In this document: positions 6,810 to 15,690 of the stretch, one piece after another
Layout: each line of letters begins with the position of its first letter
Position numbering within the stretch: the first letter of the stretch is position 1
Origin: JAGXOF01 sp046545575
Lineage (GTDB): Bacteria; Chloroflexota; Dehalococcoidia; SZUA-161; SpSt-899
Direction of reading: 5' to 3'
Assembly: GCA_046545575.1 (NCBI GenBank)
Contig: JBKGZM010000029.1
Location: 1 to 21,844, forward strand
Length of the DNA: 21,844 nt
Notes under the pieces: model-generated
Seen by the model: the letters and a program-made list of their open reading frames with translations, nothing else
Told to the model about the DNA's origin: nothing
Database searches by the model: none
Made by a program: the position numbers and the translations under genes

Positions 6810-8930
6810 TCAAGCGATTTTTCCCGGATCAGCCATGACAGCCAACCTTATCAGACTTGGAATATCGAGAATCAAAGCTACTTCCCCATTCCCCAAGATG
6901 CTGGCTCCGCTTACTACCTGAATATCGCTCAAGTAGTCCCCCATCGATTTGACCACCACCTCCTGCGGCTCCCTTACGGAATCAACTATTACCCCAACCT
7001 TCCTCTCTCCCGACTTCGCAACAACGATATGGACCACCTCGGTATCGCCGTCCTCATTTGTGTGCGCGTCCAGAAGATTTTCAAGATCAACAATGGGGAT
7101 AACCGTATTCCTATGAATGATTACCGCATTTTGGAGAACGGTGCCGATCTCCTCACGCTCCAGCCTGAGCACCTCATCTATGGAGACCAAAGGAAATACA
7201 TATGTCATACCACCCGAGGAAACCAATAACCCTTGGAAAGTTGCCAGAGTCAAGGGTAATTTCATGGTGAACCTGGTCCCAGAACCAAGATTGGTCTCCA
7301 TGCCGATGGCGCCGTTGAGCCGCTCAATATTCTTCTTAACGACATCCATGCCCACCCCTCTCCCAGAAACCTCGGTGGCCTTCTCAGCAGTAGACATCCC
7401 GGGCTCAAAGATGAGATCCAGCAGCTCATTCTCAGTCATTTTCCCAGCCGCTTCTGCCGAGATAATTCCCTTTTGTACCGCCTTTTCCTTAACTTTCCCG
7501 CTATCGACCCCCCTGCCATCGTCTTCCACACTGATCACGATGTGACTTTGCTCATTGGTAGCGGAAAGGCGCACCGTGGCTTTCTCAGGCTTTCCCCCCT
7601 TTCCCCTCTCTTCCGGCATTTCGATCCCATGATCCACGGCATTCCTGAGAAGATGCGTTAGTGGGTCACGGATATGCTCTATAACCGAGCGGTCGATCTC
7701 GGTCTCCTGACCGGTAACCACAAAATCAATCTTCTTCCCCGCTTTATGGGCAAGGTCTCTCATCATCCTCGGGAAACGCCCGAACACCGAACCCACTGGC
7801 AACATTCGGGCAGCGCTAATGTCCGTTTGAAGGGTATCCACGATCTTCGTCAGGTGGGTAAACGTTTGCCCGAGATCGATCACGTCTTGATCGTTCTTAT
7901 ACCGATGCTCCAGCGTTTTCCCTATCTGATTCATCCTGGTACGAGCAACTACCAGCTCACCGATCATATTCATAAGGCTGTCGAGCCTCTCCACGTCTAC
8001 CCGAACAGTCTCAGAAGTCTTCACCGCCTCCCGGGCTGTACCCCCTGAAGCAGAAGAGGGCTCGGAAGTCGCTGATTGTTCCGAAGATCGAGAAGTTCCC
8101 TCATCCTTGGCAGCGCCGCTACCCGACGTGGATATCTCAGCATTCATCTCTGTATCATCAGAAGCATCCGGTGCACTATAGGGAATGATCTGGACCTCAG
8201 CGATATCCGGTACAGCGTAAATCATCTCCTCAAGTTCACTTGCCTCAGTGGGGCCAGCGAACACTATCTCCAGATGATAATCAACCCGCTCCGCCTCGAT
8301 ATCTTCATATGTTGGCTTCGATGCTATAACCTGGCCTTTCTCTCCTAACTCACTGAGCACCTGGAAACAGCGAACCGCCGCCCAAGAACTCTCCCTATTG
8401 ACCTCTACACCTATTTGGTATGCCCCATGTCCCAGAGAGATTGCCTCCTCCAACCTACTCTTTTCTATATCATCAATACTAATACTCAATTTAGTGCTTG
8501 TTCCGCTCTCAGAAGAGGGGGCAGAACTCGATTCACCTTTTGCCAACTCATTTAAAGCTGCGATGACAGGATCTACATCATACTCATCATGTCCCGGGGA
8601 GGTAAGATTGTTCCTTAACCTCCCGAGTCCGTCCAATCCGCTGAGGAGCATATCAGTTACTTCAGGAGTAAGATCCAAAGACTGGTTACGCAACTTATCC
8701 AGTGTACTTTCCATGGCATGAGCCAGGTCAGCCATCTTCTGGCAGCCCACCATCGCCGAGGACCCTTTTAAAGTATGCGCAGCACGGAAAATCTCATTCA
8801 GCAGATCATCGTTGTAGCCCTCATTCTCAAGCTTGACGATGTCCTCATCCAGAACCTGCAACTGCTCGTCTGCATCTTGCAGAAATACCTGGAGTTCTTC
8901 TTCAGAAGCACTAACATCCCAATTCGCCAT
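6810..8930 (-). CDS. cheA: chemotaxis histidine kinase CheA
   Basis: CheA autophosphorylates in response to receptors and donates phosphate to CheY and CheB. Its 706 residues have the full domain set: P1 Hpt domain with His52 (RAAHTLKGSSAM); a P2-like response-regulator docking domain (about 148-252); a Ser/Thr/Ala-rich linker (253-305); P3 dimerisation helices (about 308-375, SLMNMIGELVVARTRM); the P4 ATPase with N box (HLLRNAVDHG, 426-435), G1 (DDGRGVD, 470-476), F-box (about 508-512) and G2 (GRGVGMD, 523-529); and a CheW-like P5 (about 562-700). AGGAAA lies just before the ATG. No separate cheW or receptor gene occurs in this window. Confidence 0.97.
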   Translation of the reverse strand: MANWDVSASEEELQVFLQDADEQLQVLDEDIVKLENEGYNDDLLNEIFRAAHTLKGSSAMVGCQKMADLAHAMESTLDKLRNQSLDLTPEVTDMLLSGLDGLGRLRNNLTSPGHDEYDVDPVIAALNELAKGESSSAPSSESGTSTKLSISIDDIEKSRLEEAISLGHGAYQIGVEVNRESSWAAVRCFQVLSELGEKGQVIASKPTYEDIEAERVDYHLEIVFAGPTEASELEEMIYAVPDIAEVQIIPYSAPDASDDTEMNAEISTSGSGAAKDEGTSRSSEQSATSEPSSASGGTAREAVKTSETVRVDVERLDSLMNMIGELVVARTRMNQIGKTLEHRYKNDQDVIDLGQTFTHLTKIVDTLQTDISAARMLPVGSVFGRFPRMMRDLAHKAGKKIDFVVTGQETEIDRSVIEHIRDPLTHLLRNAVDHGIEMPEERGKGGKPEKATVRLSATNEQSHIVISVEDDGRGVDSGKVKEKAVQKGIISAEAAGKMTENELLDLIFEPGMSTAEKATEVSGRGVGMDVVKKNIERLNGAIGMETNLGSGTRFTMKLPLTLATFQGLLVSSGGMTYVFPLVSIDEVLRLEREEIGTVLQNAVIIHRNTVIPIVDLENLLDAHTNEDGDTEVVHIVVAKSGERKVGVIVDSVREPQEVVVKSMGDYLSDIQVVSGASILGNGEVALILDIPSLIRLAVMADPGKIA

Positions 8931-9111
8931 CTTTTTCCTCGACTAAGAAGATTAATATAATGTTCCCCCCGGCAGCCCATAAAGTGCTGCCTTACGTTTT
9001 AGTTATCCGGCGCCCGTCTAGTATGACTCTAGCACTACCACGGCAAAGTGGACACAGTGTCAACCCTCATTCAGCTAAGTAATTTCCCCTCTCTTTGTAT
9101 AAGGGTTAGCA
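8931..9111. other. gap upstream of cheA with a 6-bp hairpin
   Basis: This 181-base gap separates the archaellum genes from the che genes. It holds GGCAGC (8971-8976) paired with GCTGCC (8986-8991) and, reading towards cheA, an AT-rich stretch (8951-8962) that could contain a -10 element, though I cannot assign a good -35. It may hold a secondary promoter for the che genes. No small ORF stands out. Confidence 0.3.
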
Positions 9112-9624
9112 TCACTCCGATTCGGAATGTTGTTGTCTGCTCCGGAGTTCATAATCCACACTTTTGCAATCCTCCAGCAACTGGTAGATATCAAGCACCA
9201 GCAAGCTGTTCACCAATTCCTCATCCATGACATGCTGTAAACCCTCAGAAGCAAAACTGCTGAGCAAGTCATCTCTTGCCTCATCATCATCTATGAGTCC
9301 ATCTGATTGATTATCAGGAACAGATTCTTGCTGTTCTCCCTCTCCCCCTACCTCAGAGTTTGCGGTTTGTTCGGTTTCTGGGTTGATAGCGCCCCCATTT
9401 TCAGAAGTACCTTCACCCTGCTGTGGGGCTGCCGAATTCATGCCCTGGGTTTCCTGAGGGGCCTGCTCCAGATCCTTTTGCAGAGATTGCACATTCTTAT
9501 TCTGCAACATATCCACTATCTGCCGACTTTCTGACGAAGCACCCGGGTCCTGCCATTTATCCCCTTTACTGAAGCGTCCTGCTAGCCCCTCCCTGATGTT
9601 GTTGAATCGCCCTGTTAAGTCCAT
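9112..9624 (-). CDS. acidic protein of unknown function between arlJ and cheA
   Basis: I chose the ATG at 9624 because AGGAGG lies 5 bases before it (170 residues); an alternative ATG at 9651 overlaps the arlJ stop as ATGA but has worse spacing. The protein is in three parts: a short basic N-terminal segment (1-24, MDLTGRFNN), a low-complexity middle rich in Gln, Gly, Glu, Ser and Asn (about 55-112), and an acidic, helical C-terminal domain (about 113-170, with DDLLSSF and ELVNSLLVLDIYQLLED). It has no membrane segment, cysteine motif or known catalytic motif. Its place at the join of motor and chemotaxis genes suggests a cytoplasmic motor or signalling accessory. I do not recognise a family; it does not look like CheF. 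Confidence 0.75.
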   Translation of the reverse strand: MDLTGRFNNIREGLAGRFSKGDKWQDPGASSESRQIVDMLQNKNVQSLQKDLEQAPQETQGMNSAAPQQGEGTSENGGAINPETEQTANSEVGGEGEQQESVPDNQSDGLIDDDEARDDLLSSFASEGLQHVMDEELVNSLLVLDIYQLLEDCKSVDYELRSRQQHSESE

Positions 9625-9647
9625 ATAGTCCTCCTGCAGTAATTCCC

Positions 9648-11201
9648 TCATCCCCCCATTGCAGCAACACCGAATATCATTTCCGTTAACACTGGTACGA
9701 CCACAAAGCATAGGCCGGATATAACCATGGTTATACCCAGGTTCTGGAGTATCTTGTAGTTATGCCCTCCGTCAGCTATTTTAGGGGCCAATGCGTTGAC
9801 CACCGTGAGCACCAGGAGAACAGGGAGTACTAGCGTGTTCAACAATTCAAGACCAGCGAAATGAAAACTGAAGTAACTGGTCATCGAAGGCGCACTGGCT
9901 GACACCGATCCCGGGTCCTTGATTTCCTCCTCCATGGTCTGAATCACGGACCCAAATTTGGTCATTACCTCTACAATAAACACAAGCAGCATCGCTACCG
10001 CTGCATGCATGACGAACGTCAACCAGCTGAATGGCTTGGAGATCATTTTCCGCTTTGATCGGAGCGTGCTTACTGTCGTGGCATAGGCTGAAGCCCTCTT
10101 GCCTACTTCCTCCGGTTCCGCTCCCAGATCCAGGGCATCACGGAACATCCCCACACTGCGGCTCACTACCACACTTCCTGTTTCCTCCACGAAACGGTCC
10201 CAACACAGCTTGCTTTTGATACCGGACTGGAGTCGCACCAGCAATCTTTTGCTGTTCGTCATCAATGACTCAACAGACCGCAAGTCTATCCTTCCAAGAG
10301 CCTCCCCTACAGTAGAGCCTATAGCTGTCGCAACACCTCCCAACGAGCGGAGAAGTGTGGCAACATCTGCATCCCTTCTACTTATCTTCTTGTCATCCAG
10401 GGCGCTTACAAACCCTACAGGGAACACCAGTAAGCCAGCTACTATGAGAGGGTACCCTGCAGTTGCGCCCATCATTATTAGCATCACTCCGGCAACTGCG
10501 GCCAAAGGAACCAGCGCCATAAACAATTTTTTGGCAAGCTTCTGTTCCTTGGATGTCGGCTCCTTGCTCGTCACAGTCTCCTTTGGTGACATTAGAGAGA
10601 TGAGCCACGCTCCCATGACAGTTATCCCTATGGTGAGGCCGACCAGTATCAAAATGAAACTGGTTTGTATCTGCCAGATCATTGTGGACACTATGGCAAT
10701 GATAACAACGAGCACACCAGCGATAACCAGCGCTACATACGCATCAGTCCATTGCTTGAGGGTATCCAGCTTTCGTTCATAATGGTTACCGTACTCCTCG
10801 GCAACCGCTTTGGCCTCTCTGGCCAAGAATTCGCTGGGGTCCTCACCAGCGCTCAAGGATCCAGCTATCCGCCGCAACATGCTCGATACCATCGAATCAC
10901 CGATAACATCCGCCTCCATCTGGCAAGCCTGAGCATAGTCATAGCCTAGTCTACGGGCTATAAGCTCCACGTCCTTAAAGTACTTGGAGGATTCTCCGGG
11001 CAACTGAGCGCCATATTCAAAGATCTGCCCCCGGGGAATCTCTGCTGCCGCGACAGTGGACATGTAGGATAACTGATAGAAAAGGTCAAAGCGTACGAGA
11101 TCCTCAGCCCCGGACCCCGAGCGAGTCTTATTTCTTGTGGTCTTCTTACTACTAGAAGACCCCTTGGCGGCGTGCCGCCGAAATAACTTGGAGAAGATCA
11201 T
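9648..11201 (-). CDS. arlJ: archaellum membrane platform protein ArlJ (FlaJ)
   Basis: ArlJ is the polytopic membrane core of the archaellum, related to type II secretion/type IV pilus GspF/PilC, and anchors the ArlI ATPase. The 517 residues start with a basic cytoplasmic region (1-40) and contain two T2SSF-like helical domains (about 50-150 and 285-400). Hydrophobic segments lie at about 153-175, 180-205, 228-250 and 253-270, then around 400-425, 445-475 and 490-515, close to the expected set. Its start overlaps the end of arlI by 50 bases, indicating tight coupling. The stop overlaps an alternative start of the following unknown gene. Confidence 0.93.
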   Translation of the reverse strand: MIFSKLFRRHAAKGSSSSKKTTRNKTRSGSGAEDLVRFDLFYQLSYMSTVAAAEIPRGQIFEYGAQLPGESSKYFKDVELIARRLGYDYAQACQMEADVIGDSMVSSMLRRIAGSLSAGEDPSEFLAREAKAVAEEYGNHYERKLDTLKQWTDAYVALVIAGVLVVIIAIVSTMIWQIQTSFILILVGLTIGITVMGAWLISLMSPKETVTSKEPTSKEQKLAKKLFMALVPLAAVAGVMLIMMGATAGYPLIVAGLLVFPVGFVSALDDKKISRRDADVATLLRSLGGVATAIGSTVGEALGRIDLRSVESLMTNSKRLLVRLQSGIKSKLCWDRFVEETGSVVVSRSVGMFRDALDLGAEPEEVGKRASAYATTVSTLRSKRKMISKPFSWLTFVMHAAVAMLLVFIVEVMTKFGSVIQTMEEEIKDPGSVSASAPSMTSYFSFHFAGLELLNTLVLPVLLVLTVVNALAPKIADGGHNYKILQNLGITMVISGLCFVVVPVLTEMIFGVAAMGG

Positions 11202-12888
11202 AGAAGTCCGTAACCCCCTTTTCCTTATGTAAGCGCTCCAGGATTTTCGCTCGTTGCTTAAGCTCCTTGTATATTTCCCTCCTCTTTTCCCTGGAGTAGC
11301 CTCTCTTCATGGCCACTTTTTCTTCCAGGAGGTAACTGTTCATATTACCAACGAACCTCAACTTATCCTTACCGGATTCCCAATTGAATATGTCCACAAA
11401 TGAGAATGCCTGCGAAGCAACATCAAACCCAACGATTTCGCTTATGCTGAGTACACGCCTGGCCGTCTTTCCGTTGGCAAGTTGCACCGCACTCTGAATG
11501 ACCACCACATTCAAATTATCCACAAACATCTTGGGCACCTTTATCGGATCACCTGTGAGACGCTGTATGAGCTTCTCGACCGAAGCGGCATGGAAAGTAG
11601 ACATACAGGCATGTCCTGTCTGCATCGCCTGAAAGGCTATATTCCCTTCCTCACCTCTGATCTCCCCGATGATTATCATGTCAGGCCTCTGCCGCAATGC
11701 TGCCTTAAGGAGCCCAAACATGCTAACCGTTCCTCCACCACCGGCTGTCGCCACCTCGCGAATCCAGTTGTGGTGGGGGACCTGCAATTCCGGAGTATCC
11801 TCAATGCTTACGATCTTGTCTTCCGGGGGGATGAAAGTAGTGAGAGCATTCATGGTGGTAGTTTTACCTGAGGCTGTTTCCCCCGAGACAAACAGGTTCA
11901 TCCCTCCCTCGATGACCAGCGACAGATAGGCGGCTGCCATATAGTCCATCGTGCCGAAATCCACAAGCTGCACGATGCTTATAGGAGTCCCCATAAACTT
12001 ACGGATCGTGAAGTTGCTCCCACGCTTTGAGACATCCGTTCCATACACTATGTTTATCCTCGAACCATCGGGAAGGGTGGCATCGGCTACAGGATTATGC
12101 ACGGTTACGGGTTTCTTGATCTTCTCCGCCAACCTGAGAACAAAATCATCAAGGTCCTCATGGGAAGCAAAGCTCATCGTGCTTTTCAGGCCCTTGAATA
12201 TCTTATGTTCCACAAAGATGCGGCCAAGTCCACTGCAACTTATATCCTCGATGTAGGGATCACGGATAAAGGGTTCCAAAACCCCCAGTCCAACCTTGTC
12301 TCTCACGATCAGGTACTTGACCGCCTCCAGCTCCTCAGGGGTAAGGAAGACCTTATCATTATTATTTCTACGAAATAGCCCTGACAAGCTTAAAGCTCCC
12401 CTCTCCCCATTATTTTTGTCTCCTCGTTTGGTGGACGGTACGCAAACGGAATCAAGTATATTAAGCAGGGCTTTTTCTTTATCCTCATCCGAGCTTGCAA
12501 ATTCGAGCTCCTCAGTGAAGTCGAGCAGTTTCTTCTCTACCTCCTTGACAATATGGTCCACATCTATCGTGAAGGAGGGTTCAATAGGGATATAGAATTG
12601 CCTCATATCTTCAGGGTCGGGATAGATATGCACGAAGCAGTCGTTTGTCAAGGGATATATCAAGTTAGGTTGTGGCAGATCGCCGAGATCCCGGGTAGGG
12701 GTCTCATAGTAGTCCGGGACACCTATCCTCTCAATGGGGATCAGGTGCATATAGCGTAAAAAGAAGGGGTTTTTCTCGAACACCTTCTTAACATTCTCCG
12801 GCACCATAGTGTAGACGCCACACTGTGACAGGTTTTCACCGACCGAGTGTATTTCCTTCATCGGAAATGGTAAGGAGTGATGTGCCAT
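11152..12888 (-). CDS. arlI: archaellum motor ATPase ArlI (FlaI)
   Basis: ArlI is the hexameric ATPase of the secretion superfamily that powers both assembly and rotation of the archaellum. At 578 residues it is in the family's range. Visible motifs are Walker A (GETASGKT, 336-343), the SIEDTPELQ acidic segment (361-369), Walker B (RPDMIIIGEIRGEEG, 401-415) and the His box (TGHACMSTFHAAS, 424-436). The N-terminal half is longer than the ATPase core and contains a charged linker (about 130-180) rich in Asp/Lys/Arg. The C-terminus is basic and helical. It starts 2 bases after arlH ends and overlaps arlJ. The pairing with arlH and arlJ is the signature that separates this from a type IV pilus ATPase. 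Confidence 0.96.
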   Translation of the reverse strand: MAHHSLPFPMKEIHSVGENLSQCGVYTMVPENVKKVFEKNPFFLRYMHLIPIERIGVPDYYETPTRDLGDLPQPNLIYPLTNDCFVHIYPDPEDMRQFYIPIEPSFTIDVDHIVKEVEKKLLDFTEELEFASSDEDKEKALLNILDSVCVPSTKRGDKNNGERGALSLSGLFRRNNNDKVFLTPEELEAVKYLIVRDKVGLGVLEPFIRDPYIEDISCSGLGRIFVEHKIFKGLKSTMSFASHEDLDDFVLRLAEKIKKPVTVHNPVADATLPDGSRINIVYGTDVSKRGSNFTIRKFMGTPISIVQLVDFGTMDYMAAAYLSLVIEGGMNLFVSGETASGKTTTMNALTTFIPPEDKIVSIEDTPELQVPHHNWIREVATAGGGGTVSMFGLLKAALRQRPDMIIIGEIRGEEGNIAFQAMQTGHACMSTFHAASVEKLIQRLTGDPIKVPKMFVDNLNVVVIQSAVQLANGKTARRVLSISEIVGFDVASQAFSFVDIFNWESGKDKLRFVGNMNSYLLEEKVAMKRGYSREKRREIYKELKQRAKILERLHKEKGVTDFYDLLQVISAARRQGVF

Positions 12889-12890
12889 AA

Positions 12891-13613
12891 TTACACCTGT
12901 GCCTTTGATACGGGTATAATCCTCATTCCCAGCCCCGGCTCGACATCGAAGCTGACTATATTGCCGGTGCTCTTAGTAGCTCCTCTTATCTTGGCCACTT
13001 CCATAACCTTCAACAAATTCTGCCCCATCTCCTCAAGACGCAGCCGGAGATTCCCATCGCACATGGAGCGAATGCGGCTTAACTCGGACTCAGTAAAGGA
13101 ATATGTGTGCACGATTACTATAATCGTCACGCCTTTATCGCACAGGGTCTTGCAATCCTCAAAGAAGGCAACCGTTTGCCCGGTAGTGGAATGTGTGATA
13201 AAGGGAGTAAGGGAATCTACAATTACCAACTCGTAGTTCTCCTGCTGCCGTATTCCGCTGGAGAGGGTCTTCAACATGCCTTGTATAACAGTACTATCCT
13301 TTGTCGTCATGCGGACCGGATAGACACTCATCCAGCACATAAGCAGATACGGTAGAACATCCAGATTGAGGCTCTCCATCTGGCTAAGGAGACTGCGAAC
13401 GGTGTTCTCAGTAGTAAATAGAGCAACAGTATGGCCCTCGTTCACCGAGCCCCACATAATCTGTTGGCATAGAACCGACTTACCCGCCCCTGATTGCCCT
13501 TCGACGAGAATAAAGGACCCAGGCGGGATGCCACCGCCCAGTTTTCTGTCGATCTCCCCCACTCCGGTTGATATTATCTTTTTTGCATCCTCTCCATCAT
13601 ACAGATCAACCAT
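12891..13613 (-). CDS. arlH: archaellum regulatory ATPase-like protein ArlH (FlaH)
   Basis: ArlH is a RecA/KaiC-like protein that binds ATP and docks on ArlI under the motor; it is specific to archaella. I start at the ATG at 13613 (240 residues) because AGGAGAG lies 7 bases upstream; an ATG 33 bases earlier lacks this. Walker A is GQSGAGKS at 39-46, and Walker B is YELVIVDSL with Asp133. As in other ArlH proteins the region after Walker B differs from true KaiC-type ATPases. C-terminal strands (about 205-235) complete the fold. It is preceded by a 188-base gap with three hairpins and followed at once by arlI. Confidence 0.94.
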   Translation of the reverse strand: MVDLYDGEDAKKIISTGVGEIDRKLGGGIPPGSFILVEGQSGAGKSVLCQQIMWGSVNEGHTVALFTTENTVRSLLSQMESLNLDVLPYLLMCWMSVYPVRMTTKDSTVIQGMLKTLSSGIRQQENYELVIVDSLTPFITHSTTGQTVAFFEDCKTLCDKGVTIIVIVHTYSFTESELSRIRSMCDGNLRLRLEEMGQNLLKVMEVAKIRGATKSTGNIVSFDVEPGLGMRIIPVSKAQV

Positions 13614-13700
13614 TGTACTCTCCTCTGAGCAACATCGGTGCATCACCAGCAGGTCGATTCCCCAAAATCGACCCTCTCTTTGGCCTCCAATAGTCTAATA

Positions 13701-13792
13701 GTCGAAATGTGAATTTCGACCTTTGTACCGCGGCTGGAAAGCCGCGATTGATAGTGCTGTTTTGCCATAGGTTCAAGAGGCGCTAAGCGCCT
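13701..13792. repeat. three consecutive perfect hairpins between the transglutaminase-like gene and arlH
   Basis: Three perfect inverted repeats lie in one 92-base stretch: GTCGAAAT/ATTTCGAC (13701-13708, 13713-13720), CGCGGCT/AGCCGCG (13729-13735, 13740-13746) and AGGCGCT/AGCGCCT (13778-13784, 13786-13792). No T-runs follow on the minus strand, so they are not standard terminators. They could set relative expression by pausing or by protecting RNA ends, separating the abundant surface components from the motor genes arlHIJ. Confidence 0.65.
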
Positions 13793-13801
13793 AATGAGCT
13801 A

Positions 13802-14572
13802 TCACCGCGGGACTGCCTCGAAGGCAATCCAGCCAATTCCTTCAAGCCCAACCTCAGCCCAGGCATGTGCCTGATTGTCATAGACAACCTGCTTACCCGG
13901 CTCCGAATTCACATAGTAACCAGTGGCCAGCCGCGCAGGTATCCCCGAAGCCCTGGCCAATAATACAAAAGCAGAATTAAAGTGTGTGCAGACCCCTCGC
14001 TTTTCCTCAAACAGGAACCAGTCATTCGGCTCGTGACCTGAAGGCGCAGGGGAATACTCCAAGTCATACTCGTACTTAACGCGCAGGAATGTCTCTATCG
14101 CCTTTGCCTTTTCGAAAGGCGTAGGCATGCCTTCAGTAATGCGATGGGAGAGATCCCTAAGCCTTTCCGAGGTATTCCCGGGTAACTGGAGGTATCGCGG
14201 CACATACATCGTTGGGGCCTGGTTCAATACATCCCGGTTGAAACTCTCATAGCCTCGCGACGGCGATGTAGTGCAAATAGGCAGTCTTTCAGTATCATCC
14301 TCAGATTCATTAATGTGCCTGTACTGACCCGCTATCTTCTGTAAATACCACTTGCTTCCGTCATACTTGACCCCAATAGCACTGCGCAGATATCGAGCAT
14401 TGGATTCATTCTCTATGATAAATAGCGGCTCGCCGGAGGAGGGGGGACTCCCTTGCAGCGGGAGGGCTCCCATACTCGCATGACCTTGAGTCCCGAGCAC
14501 CTGGATCAGGACAGTCGCGATAAGCATAAGTATAGTGAAGAGAACAATAAAATTGCGTCTCTTTGCTGTCAT
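13802..14572 (-). CDS. membrane-anchored transglutaminase-like protein in the archaellum operon
   Basis: The 256-residue protein has a basic start and a single hydrophobic segment (about 8-27), placing the rest outside the cytoplasm. The C-terminal half is a transglutaminase-like (papain-fold) domain: Cys195 in KRGVCTHFNSAFVLLARASG, and His237 in QAHAWAEV. The third catalytic position, normally Asp in a WxxFDPTP-type segment, is Glu252 in WIAFEAVP, so it may be altered or weakened. Such domains usually form or break amide bonds, often acting as proteases or crosslinkers on cell-surface proteins. It lies 8 bases after the ArlF-like gene and upstream of arlH, a place where no such gene occurs in the archaeal operons known to me. 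A surface role in processing or crosslinking archaellum parts is inference. Confidence 0.85.
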   Translation of the reverse strand: MTAKRRNFIVLFTILMLIATVLIQVLGTQGHASMGALPLQGSPPSSGEPLFIIENESNARYLRSAIGVKYDGSKWYLQKIAGQYRHINESEDDTERLPICTTSPSRGYESFNRDVLNQAPTMYVPRYLQLPGNTSERLRDLSHRITEGMPTPFEKAKAIETFLRVKYEYDLEYSPAPSGHEPNDWFLFEEKRGVCTHFNSAFVLLARASGIPARLATGYYVNSEPGKQVVYDNQAHAWAEVGLEGIGWIAFEAVPR

Positions 14573-14580
14573 GTTTGCCC

Positions 14581-15117
14581 CTATCTGGTAAAAGTAGCCG
14601 AGGCAAAAACACCATTAGGTGTAGACACCTTTGCCAGATTGGTAGTGTTAGCCCCCACCGGAGGACTAACCTCCATCTGGATTAACATTTCTTCATCCGG
14701 GTCAAAAATGCCCGGCTCAAAAACCTCGCTATCACCGCTTGAGGCATCCATATAGATGCCCTCCACGGTCCATTCATCAGAGGAGAGACCACTCTCTACA
14801 TACGGAAGACATTTGATTAGATACTCACCGGTTCCATCATAGTACTGCACGATGACATCCCATTCATCGAAGTCTTGCAATTGAGTCTCCCCGTTATTTT
14901 CCACAACCGTTTCCACCACGGATGTTGTATTTGTCGAGCTGGTGGTATTACTCGAAACAGTTGAGATATCCGTCCTGGCTATGTCCTGAGCCAGCGTTTG
15001 GCTTGCCTTAGATGCCTGCCACACAGTATCCATGGACGACATGGTGCTGTCCATTATCGTCAGCGCCCCAAACAAGATCAGAGCAATACACACTATAGCA
15101 ACGATAGCACTTTCCAT
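14581..15117 (-). CDS. arlF: ArlF/ArlG-family stator protein (probably ArlF)
   Basis: ArlF and ArlG are archaellin-like beta-sandwich proteins that anchor the motor to the cell envelope as a stator. This 178-residue protein has an N-terminal hydrophobic helix (about 3-22) without the cleavable G-x-x-G-L-E archaellin signal, then a helix (23-48), a Thr/Ser/Asn-rich stretch (50-72) and a beta-rich domain. The end of the domain, with SPPVGANTTN and STPNG, resembles the archaellin C-terminal strand region. GGAA lies shortly before the ATG. It follows the ArlG-like gene by 45 bases. Assigning F versus G is by N-terminal character and elimination, so the symbol is less sure than the family. Confidence 0.65.
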   Translation of the reverse strand: MESAIVAIVCIALILFGALTIMDSTMSSMDTVWQASKASQTLAQDIARTDISTVSSNTTSSTNTTSVVETVVENNGETQLQDFDEWDVIVQYYDGTGEYLIKCLPYVESGLSSDEWTVEGIYMDASSGDSEVFEPGIFDPDEEMLIQMEVSPPVGANTTNLAKVSTPNGVFASATFTR

Positions 15118-15162
15118 GATTCCAGTTCCTTGAGTTTGTTGTGTTCTTTGCGTTTATTGAGT

Positions 15163-15690
15163 TCACAGGCTTAGATAACTCTCATCGGATATTCCATTAG
15201 GCATGATCATTCTCAACATGTAGGTTGTCCCCGAGGAAAGGCCCGAAGATGAAAATGAATCATACTTTATAGTGACCTTGACCGTATTCGCCTGCTTCCA
15301 TTCAGTCTGGCCCCCTTCTATCTGATACTCCCAGTAGGGGTAACCACTTGTATTATCCGTATAGGGAATTCTCTGATAGTTACCCTCATGCCCGAAGAAG
15401 ATATCGGACCTATCAGGCCTTCGTATGCGCGTTGTGCCGACATTCTTCACCCAGGCAAATATCTCGAAATCCTCATCTGCGTCATCATCCCACGTCTCAT
15501 CCTCGGGATCATATTCACTTGCAATATGAACGATACTGACCTTGCTTTTCATGCGATCATCTATCTTGTTCGCCATGCTGACCACAGCATGACTCCCCTG
15601 GGTGATGGCAGGATAAACGCTGTTGAAGATAAAACCAACACAGACTACTCCTGATATTATAAGCAGGACCGTAATTATGGGTTTGTCCAT
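15163..15690 (-). CDS. arlG: ArlF/ArlG-family stator protein (probably ArlG)
   Basis: This 175-residue protein has one N-terminal hydrophobic helix (about 5-25), then the segment NSVYPAITQGSHAV and IDDRMKS, followed by a beta-sandwich with FAWVKNVGTTRI, RSDIFFG, RIPYTD and a closing MPNGISDESY. This pattern is what I know of archaeal FlaG-type proteins, in particular the WVKNVG strand. The 3' end of the preceding arlC/D/E-like gene overlaps its start by 16 bases, and AGGAG lies 8 bases before the ATG. The order G-then-F reading along transcription is reversed compared with Methanococcus-type operons. Confidence 0.75.
   Translation of the reverse strand: MDKPIITVLLIISGVVCVGFIFNSVYPAITQGSHAVVSMANKIDDRMKSKVSIVHIASEYDPEDETWDDDADEDFEIFAWVKNVGTTRIRRPDRSDIFFGHEGNYQRIPYTDNTSGYPYWEYQIEGGQTEWKQANTVKVTIKYDSFSSSGLSSGTTYMLRMIMPNGISDESYLSL

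Noticed and set aside
10099..10782. Open frame of 227 codons on the plus strand
   Set aside because: Antisense to arlJ; composition is a reflection of the membrane protein on the other strand.
9648..12888. ArlI/ArlJ pair as a type IV pilus or Tad secretion system
   Set aside because: The presence of arlH, ArlF/G-like and ArlC/D/E-like genes and archaellin-type signal sequences is specific to archaella.
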